Positions 36,819 through 41,391 of a stretch of 41,391 nt of DNA are shown here, piece by piece. The notes beneath the pieces were generated by a model. That model did no database searches and was not told where the DNA came from. It saw only the letters and a list, made by a program, of their open reading frames with translations. Every line of letters starts with the position of its first letter. Position 1 is the stretch's first letter. Position numbers and translations under genes: made by a program. Source of the DNA: a virus; IMG/VR virus record IMGVR_UViG_3300042898_000364, positions 1 to 41,391 of that record; one strand, written 5' to 3'.

Positions 36819-36852
36819 TAATGCGCTTTTTACCTTTTCCTCTATCTTTCTA

Positions 36853-36881
36853 TTGCTTTTCTGCAAAGAAAGTGTTACACT
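36853..36881 (+). promoter_or_regulatory. Sigma70-like promoter for gp55
   Basis: TTGCTT (36853-36858) and TACACT (36876-36881) are separated by 17 bases, giving a start near 36888 and a leader of about 20 bases that includes an ACGGAG ribosome site before the ATG at 36907. This would allow host RNA polymerase to make the late sigma factor before late transcription begins. Confidence 0.45.
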
Positions 36882-36906
36882 TATCTCAACAAAACTACGG
36901 AGCCAT

Positions 36907-37809
36907 ATGAGCCTATTACCAGCACCAAGAAAACCTGTAAATTATTTAAACAACAAAGACATTCTCAAAGAGATTCACGAAAGTAAAACAACTTATTGTT
37001 ATTTCGCAAAACCAGAATATCATCGCTACGATTACATCGTTGATATGCCGCAAGAACCATTAGAAAAATGCTATGAACATGCATTCTCTCCCGAGGTTAT
37101 ACAACAAGCAAAAGAAACAAGAGCCCATAGATTATCTATCGAATCCGGTTCTACAGTAGACCCAAATTCAATATCAACTAATGATTTGGTATTTAGAATA
37201 ATGACTTGGGATCATGTGCCCGTAGCCCAAAAGCAACCTAGAAAAACGATAAAAAAGAAAACAGCAAAAGATATCTTTGAGTTTGATGAGCAGGATGAGA
37301 TTTTTGCAGATTTAGAAGATGCCGCACCAATTAAAGCAGATGTTGACGACATGGTGCATGTCAAAGTAAATTTCCCCCCATTCCAACACTACAAGATAGA
37401 CGAAAACAATAGCTTTTATTGTATAGGGAAAAGTCATTGGGAAGGTGATTTAGCAACCGGAAATTTCAACAAAGATCATGGCCAGATCACGAACAAGTTA
37501 GCCCGTATGTACATCATGATGTGTGAAAAGTATGCTATGAAATACAATTGGCGTGGCTATACATACAATGATGAGATGCGCAATTCAGCAATCCTTCAGT
37601 TGACATATGTTGGTTTACGATTCAATGAAGCCAAATCTGCTAACCCATTCGCTTACTATACGGCTGCTATCACTAACAGTTTTTGTCGTGTACTCAATAC
37701 AGAAAAACGAAATCAAAACATCAGAGATGATATCTTAGAGATAAACGGATTAAATCCTAGTTGGTCTCGTCAAGGTTCAGGGGCAGGTGCTCCATCTTTT
37801 GAAGAATAA
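36907..37809 (+). CDS. 55: Late-transcription sigma factor gp55-like, with long insertion
   Basis: The 300-residue protein begins with a VNYLNNKDILKEI segment (about residues 11-23), closely like the NYVNNKELLQAI start of T4 gp55. The other recognisable block is residues about 190-275: ITNKLARMYIMMCEKYAMKY, GYTYNDEMRNSAI, NPFAYYTAAITNSFCRVL and TEKRNQN, matching the sigma region-2-like core that binds RNA polymerase and the late promoter. Between them lie about 160 residues absent from T4 gp55 (185 residues total), including a Lys-rich and then strongly acidic stretch at about 115-148. The C-terminus (GAGAPSFEE) lacks the hydrophobic clamp-binding end of T4 gp55. I chose the ATG at 36907 because of ACGGAG seven bases before it and the N-terminal match. 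It would direct transcription from the GATAAATA promoters seen here. Confidence 0.82.
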   Translation: MSLLPAPRKPVNYLNNKDILKEIHESKTTYCYFAKPEYHRYDYIVDMPQEPLEKCYEHAFSPEVIQQAKETRAHRLSIESGSTVDPNSISTNDLVFRIMTWDHVPVAQKQPRKTIKKKTAKDIFEFDEQDEIFADLEDAAPIKADVDDMVHVKVNFPPFQHYKIDENNSFYCIGKSHWEGDLATGNFNKDHGQITNKLARMYIMMCEKYAMKYNWRGYTYNDEMRNSAILQLTYVGLRFNEAKSANPFAYYTAAITNSFCRVLNTEKRNQNIRDDILEINGLNPSWSRQGSGAGAPSFEE

Positions 37810-37820
37810 TCAATTTAACC

Positions 37821-37847
37821 AAGGGGGTTGCTTTTGCACTCCCTCTT
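37821..37847 (+). other. Hairpin between gp55 and gp47
   Basis: AAGGGGG (37821-37827) can pair with CCCTCTT (37841-37847), with one G-T pair, enclosing a short TGC/GCA stem with a TTTT loop. No T-run follows, so it is not a classical terminator. It overlaps the presumed -35 region of the gp47 promoter and may protect the gp55 message end or affect promoter use. Confidence 0.35.
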
Positions 37848-37857
37848 CCTTTATAAT
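37828..37857 (+). promoter_or_regulatory. Sigma70-like promoter for gp47/gp46
   Basis: TTGCTT (37828-37833) and a perfect TATAAT (37852-37857) are 18 bases apart. The start would fall at about 37864, the gp47 ATG itself, and no ribosome site is visible there, so a leaderless message is suggested. The same TTGCTTTT...GCA sequence forms the -35 area of the gp55 promoter. Confidence 0.5.
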
Positions 37858-37863
37858 CATTGT

Positions 37864-38880
37864 ATGAGTAACCTATTCAAAAAAGCCGCTGTTTTCACTG
37901 ATATCCACTTTGGACTCAAGTCAAACAGCCTGCAACATAATCAAGACTGTGCCAATTTTGTAGATTGGTTCATTGCACAAGCAAAGAAAGAAGGATGTGA
38001 AACATGTTTCTTTCTAGGTGACTACAACCATCACCGAGCTAGTATCAACATCCAAACACTACAGTTTGGTTTACAAGCATTGGAGAAATTAAGTGCTAAC
38101 TTTACTACTGTATATTTTATACCAGGCAATCACGATCTTTATTATCGTGACCGCAGGGACATTCATAGTGTTGAGTGGGGTAAGCATTTACCAAATGTTA
38201 AGATCATCAACGACTTCTTCAAACAAGGAGATGTAGTTATTGCTCCGTGGCTTGTGCAAGAAGACTACAAGAAATTACAAAAGATGGGTGGCAAATATCT
38301 ATTCGGTCACCTAGAACTACCACGCTTCTACATGAATGCTATGGTTGAGATGCCCGATCACGGTGAAATTTCAGAAGAACACATGACTGGATTTGAGAAA
38401 GTCTTTAGTGGACATTTTCACAAACGCCAATCTCGCAAGAACATTTGGTACATTGGTAATGCATTTCCGCATACCTATGCAGACGCAGGTGATGATGCAC
38501 GTGGTATGATGATTCTTGAATGGGGCCAAGAGCCAGTGTTTCGTAGCTGGCCAAGACAACCTGTTTTCAGAGTTTACAAACTAAGTGATGTGTTAGAGAA
38601 TCCAGAAGGTCACTTATTAATTGATAGCCATGTGCGTGTTCACTTGGATATCGATATTAGCTATGAAGAAGCCAACTTCTTACGAGAAACTTTTATCCCC
38701 GAATACAAACTGCGTGAAATGGTTTTGATTCCTGTCAAAGGTGAACAGCCTGCAGAAGGTCAAAGTGCAGATGGTTTGAAATTTGAAAGTGTAGATCAAA
38801 TCGTTATTGACCAAATCAATTCTATCGAGAGTAATAATTTCGACAAGAAAATTCTACTAGACATTTACAACACTCTATAA
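37864..38880 (+). CDS. 47: Recombination nuclease subunit gp47 (Mre11/SbcD-like)
   Basis: The 338-residue protein is a metallophosphoesterase with the Mre11/SbcD motifs in order: TDIHFG (Asp13, His15), GDYNHHR (Asp53), GNHD (Asn89-Asp91), GHLE (His149) and SGHFHKR (His184, His186). Together they bind two manganese ions for exo- and endonuclease activity. Its length equals T4 gp47 (339 residues). The ATG at 37864 is chosen because the first beta strand follows at the same distance as in gp47; upstream TTG codons would add 10-12 residues over the promoter. It ends in a TAATG overlap with gp46. With gp46 it resects double-strand breaks for recombination-dependent replication. Confidence 0.92.
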   Translation: MSNLFKKAAVFTDIHFGLKSNSLQHNQDCANFVDWFIAQAKKEGCETCFFLGDYNHHRASINIQTLQFGLQALEKLSANFTTVYFIPGNHDLYYRDRRDIHSVEWGKHLPNVKIINDFFKQGDVVIAPWLVQEDYKKLQKMGGKYLFGHLELPRFYMNAMVEMPDHGEISEEHMTGFEKVFSGHFHKRQSRKNIWYIGNAFPHTYADAGDDARGMMILEWGQEPVFRSWPRQPVFRVYKLSDVLENPEGHLLIDSHVRVHLDIDISYEEANFLRETFIPEYKLREMVLIPVKGEQPAEGQSADGLKFESVDQIVIDQINSIESNNFDKKILLDIYNTL

Positions 38881-40952
38881 TGCTAACAATAAAAAATATT
38901 ACTCTCCGAAACTTTTTAAGTATAGGCAATGTCACGCAAGCAGTTGACTTTGACAAAAAAGATATCACACTGATTCTAGGTGAGAACTTAGACTTAGGTG
39001 GCGACGGTGCTCGTAACGGTACAGGCAAGACTACACTAATTCAAGGCTTATCTTATGCATTGTTTGGTGTTCCTATCAATAGCATTCGCAAAGACAACTT
39101 AGTCAATCGTACCAATACAAAGGGCATGTTAGTTACACTTGAGTTTAACATCAACGGAACTAACTACAAGATTGAACGAGGTCGCAAACCAAACATTTTG
39201 AAATTCTATGTCAATGATGTTCATCAAAAGGCAACAGAAGATCAACAGGGTGAGAACAAAGAAACACAAGCAGTTATCGAGCGTGTCATTAACATGACTC
39301 CCGATATGTTTCGCCATATTGTCGTTCTCAACACATACAGCGAACCATTCCTTGCACTAAAGAACAACGAACAAAAAGATATCATCGAACAATTACTGGG
39401 CATTACATTGCTTAGTGAGAAGGCAGATGTTGTTAAAGAAATGATTCGTCAAAGTAAAGATGACATTCAACAAGAAGAATTCAAAATCAAAGCAATTGAA
39501 GAAGCCAATAAACGAGTCAAGGAACAAATCGATGCAATCAAGCGCAGACAAATGTTATGGTTAAAGAAGCATGATGAAGACTTGGCTACTCTTGCAATTG
39601 AATATGATGATCTGAGCAAGATTGACATTGAGACTGAATTGCAAGCGCACAAAGATTTAGCAGTATGGGATCAACAAAAACAACAATATGATGCCTATGA
39701 GGCACTGATTGCTAGACAGACTGCTTGGATGCAGAAGCAAGACAAAGATATTAACGCACTCATACTTAAAATGGATGAGTTGAGTCACATTGATTTTGTT
39801 GCAGAACTAAAAGCACACCAAGACTTGATTGAATATAACAAACAAGTACAATTGAAAACTGCATATGATAGTAAAATTGAAAGTCTTAGAAAAGATATAA
39901 CCAAAGAAGGTAAGAACTACGATAAGCTAACACAAGAAGTTACTACACTAAAAGAACATAAGTGCTATGCGTGTGGACAAGACTTCCATGATGACCAGCA
40001 CACTACTGTATTGGATAGTAAGATTGAATTATATAATGCTAGCAAAAGTCATTTAGATGACTTGAAGTTCCAACTAGATGAACTAGTTGCTAACCCAATA
40101 ATTGTAAATGATAAACCTACAACACATTATAAGACAGAGGTTGAAGCGGTTCGGCAGTCAACGGAAATTGATAACATCAAAAAGCAGATTGACGAGAAAT
40201 CCAGCGAAAATAACCCCTTTAGTGAACAACTTTTTGACACGCCTAGCGTCACTCTTGGCAAAAGGCCATCTACTCATTACGATGCCGAAGCCAAAGCAGT
40301 TGAGCACAGAGCGAAGGTGTCAAGTTTACTATCACAAATTGAGAGCAAAGCGGCGGAAGCTGATCCGTATCAAGAACAGGTTGTTGATATGGAAAGACAA
40401 GCTTTACAGGAAATAAAATTTGATGGAATTAATACTCTGACAAAGACAATGGAACATCAAAAGTTCTTGCTTGACTTGTTAACTAGCAAAGATAGTTTTG
40501 TCCGTAAGAAGATCATTGACCAAAACTTGAGTTATTTGAATAGTCGATTGACTCACTACTTAGACAAGATTGGTTTGCCTCATCAAGTTGTTTTCAAGAA
40601 TGACTTGCAAGTTGAGATAACTGAATTAGGTCGTGACTTAGACTTTGATAACTTGAGTCGTGGCGAACGAAACAGACTAATCTTAGGATTGAGTTTTGCA
40701 TTCCGTGATGTTTACGAGAGCTTATACGGACCAGTGAACACATTGTTCATTGACGAATTGATTGACAGCGGTCTTGACACAATGGGTGTTGAGAACAGTC
40801 TTGCTATCTTGAAAGATATGAGTCGCCGCCGTCAAAAATCAATTTGGCTAATTAGTCACCGTGAAGAACTAGCAGGTCGTGTACCTAATGTTCTCAAAGT
40901 GATTAAAGAAAATGGCTTCACTAGCTACAGCACATCAGTGGACATAGAATAA
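38880..40952 (+). CDS. 46: Recombination nuclease ATPase gp46 (Rad50/SbcC-like)
   Basis: The 690-residue protein is an SMC/Rad50-type ATPase. It has Walker A GARNGTGKTT (Lys50), a long coiled coil, a zinc hook CYAC at Cys362-Cys365, the ABC signature LSRGERNR (Ser593) and Walker B TLFIDE (Asp625-Glu626), followed by a D-loop-like SGLD and a switch histidine in LISHREE. It binds gp47 and uses ATP to open ends and tether DNA. It is about 130 residues longer than T4 gp46 (560). The extra length fits tandem duplications in both coiled-coil arms (residues 223-334 and 412-511). Translation is coupled to gp47 by a TAATG overlap and there is no separate ribosome site. Confidence 0.92.
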   Translation: MLTIKNITLRNFLSIGNVTQAVDFDKKDITLILGENLDLGGDGARNGTGKTTLIQGLSYALFGVPINSIRKDNLVNRTNTKGMLVTLEFNINGTNYKIERGRKPNILKFYVNDVHQKATEDQQGENKETQAVIERVINMTPDMFRHIVVLNTYSEPFLALKNNEQKDIIEQLLGITLLSEKADVVKEMIRQSKDDIQQEEFKIKAIEEANKRVKEQIDAIKRRQMLWLKKHDEDLATLAIEYDDLSKIDIETELQAHKDLAVWDQQKQQYDAYEALIARQTAWMQKQDKDINALILKMDELSHIDFVAELKAHQDLIEYNKQVQLKTAYDSKIESLRKDITKEGKNYDKLTQEVTTLKEHKCYACGQDFHDDQHTTVLDSKIELYNASKSHLDDLKFQLDELVANPIIVNDKPTTHYKTEVEAVRQSTEIDNIKKQIDEKSSENNPFSEQLFDTPSVTLGKRPSTHYDAEAKAVEHRAKVSSLLSQIESKAAEADPYQEQVVDMERQALQEIKFDGINTLTKTMEHQKFLLDLLTSKDSFVRKKIIDQNLSYLNSRLTHYLDKIGLPHQVVFKNDLQVEITELGRDLDFDNLSRGERNRLILGLSFAFRDVYESLYGPVNTLFIDELIDSGLDTMGVENSLAILKDMSRRRQKSIWLISHREELAGRVPNVLKVIKENGFTSYSTSVDIE
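39546..39881 (+). repeat. Tandem 56-residue duplication in the rising coiled coil of gp46
   Basis: Residues 223-278 and 279-334 align without gaps. Both begin R-Q-x-x-W, both contain D-D/E-L-S-x-ID and EL-x-AH-x-DL, and by hand count about 23 of 56 positions are identical. The units follow each other directly on the N-terminal side of the zinc hook. Confidence 0.8.
40113..40412 (+). repeat. Tandem 50-residue duplication in the returning coiled coil of gp46
   Basis: Residues 412-461 and 462-511 align without gaps: KPTTHY / RPSTHY at the start, then E-x-x-AV, QI, and NNPFSEQ / ADPYQEQ near the end, with about 16 of 50 positions identical by hand count. They lie on the C-terminal side of the zinc hook, opposite the other duplicated pair. 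Confidence 0.75.
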
Positions 40953-40987
40953 TTTTTCACTGTCTTGTAAAGTACATAAGTAATAGT

Positions 40988-41391
40988 ATGCCAAGTCCAC
41001 AAAAACAAAAAGGTTCCAGTTTCGAGCGTGATGTTGCTCAGTATCTAAGCAAACTATACGGAGAGTCGTTTATTCGTGCTCCGGGCTCGGGAGCTTATGT
41101 GGGCGGTAAGAATCAGTCACGCACAGAGTTCTTGCACGAGGGTCAAATTCGTTCTTTCAAAGGCGATATTGTTCCTGGTCAAAGCTTTGTCAAGTTCAAT
41201 GCAGAATGCAAGAGCTATGCTGATTTCCCCTTTCACTTAGTACTTACAGGAGAGTGTAAGCAATTAAATAGTTGGCTAGATCAACTCATGGCAGTTGCTG
41301 AACCAAACGATGTAAACATCTTGTTTATGAAATTTAACCGCAAGGGTAAGTTCGTTTGTGTTCAGAGTAAACTAACATGGATTACAGATCA
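40988..41391 (+). CDS. PD-(D/E)XK nuclease, Holliday-junction-resolvase-like, cut by the right edge
   Basis: 134 codons are visible from an ATG at 40988. The fold motifs are KGSSFERDVAQYL (Glu13), RAPGSGAY (residues 30-37), a KGDIV with Asp60 and an AECKSY with Glu73-x-Lys75, which together form the PD-(D/E)XK active site; the layout resembles archaeal Hjc-type resolvases and phage nucleases of that group. It lies 35 bases after gp46 with only a weak TAAG ribosome site. A role in resolving or trimming recombination or replication intermediates fits its gp46/gp47 neighbours. The C-terminus is missing, so exact family and length cannot be set. Confidence 0.65.
   Translation, partial: MPSPQKQKGSSFERDVAQYLSKLYGESFIRAPGSGAYVGGKNQSRTEFLHEGQIRSFKGDIVPGQSFVKFNAECKSYADFPFHLVLTGECKQLNSWLDQLMAVAEPNDVNILFMKFNRKGKFVCVQSKLTWITD

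Larger units (their letters stand above)
36800..36820. repeat. Perfect 21-bp palindrome at the strand switch
   Basis: Positions 36800-36809 (TATATTTATC) are the exact reverse complement of 36811-36820 (GATAAATATA), with a single T at the centre. The arms contain one late-promoter octamer each, facing outwards. A perfect ten-base arm could also serve as an operator for a dimeric protein. Confidence 0.8.

Noticed and set aside
36853-36909. An earlier TTG start that would add 18 residues to gp55
   Set aside because: The ATG at 36907 has a good ACGGAG site and gives the N-terminus that matches gp55; the extension would overlap the promoter.
36821-36910. 29-codon frame ending in an ATGA overlap with the gp55 start
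   Set aside because: It could be a leader peptide, but it has no ribosome site, an ordinary composition and lies across the presumed gp55 promoter; chance is more likely.
40954-40982. Possible promoter before the PD-(D/E)XK nuclease
   Set aside because: TTTTCA can be found at a suitable place but no acceptable -10 box follows at normal spacing; the gene may be read through from gp46.
1-41391. tRNA genes, CRISPR arrays, insertion sequences or attachment sites
   Set aside because: Intergenic gaps are all under about 125 bases and show no cloverleaf, spaced direct repeats, transposase or terminal inverted repeats.

Overview
The window looks like part of the genome of a T4-like (Straboviridae/cyanophage/pelagiphage-type) contractile-tailed bacteriophage. 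The evidence is a run of recognisable T4-type baseplate genes (gp48/54-like, gp53, a gp27-like hub protein, gp5, gp25, gp6), followed on the other strand by the late sigma factor gp55 and the recombination nuclease pair gp47/gp46. The DNA is AT-rich. Several virion proteins (the RTLNFLPEIFQT-type giant protein, a GLPGRNYAGYGQTL-type fibre, a gp5 hub without a lysozyme domain) resemble those of marine T4-like phages, so an aquatic host is likely. No photosynthesis, tRNA, integrase or other gene in the window identifies the host.

Layout. Positions 1-3267 (minus) hold a tightly overlapping operon: a small conserved protein, two paralogous GT8-like glycosyltransferases, a small unknown protein, a GT2-like glycosyltransferase and the start of another gene cut by the left edge. 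Positions 3316-6298 (minus) carry two fibre-like proteins, a virion-associated protein of unknown role and a 50-residue mini-gene. Positions 6313-25788 (minus) are one uninterrupted 6,491-codon gene for a giant virion protein, almost half the window. Positions 25800-36781 (minus) are the baseplate block, transcribed in the order gp48/54-like, gp53, gp27-like hub, gp5, gp25, gp6. At 36782-36906 the coding strand switches. Positions 36907-41391 (plus) encode gp55, gp47, gp46 and a PD-(D/E)XK nuclease cut by the right edge. No gene-free stretch exceeds about 125 bases.

How it works together. The minus-strand genes are late genes for the baseplate, its appendages and virion- or glycan-related accessory functions. 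Copies of GATAAATA or a close variant, the expected late promoter recognised by gp55-programmed RNA polymerase, stand before several of them. The same motif occurs as a perfect 21-bp palindrome in the divergent region beside gp55 itself, so the late sigma factor may drive the baseplate operon on one side and its own gene on the other. gp46/gp47 and the PD-(D/E)XK nuclease form a DNA recombination and end-processing group.

The most unusual items are the giant protein, which has two beta-propellers each interrupted by small beta modules; paired tandem duplications on both sides of the zinc hook in gp46; the long insertion in gp55; the very long repeat-bearing tail of gp5; and a mini-gene that repeats the N-terminal motif of its downstream neighbour. 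Family assignments come from reading motifs by eye; no database search was run.
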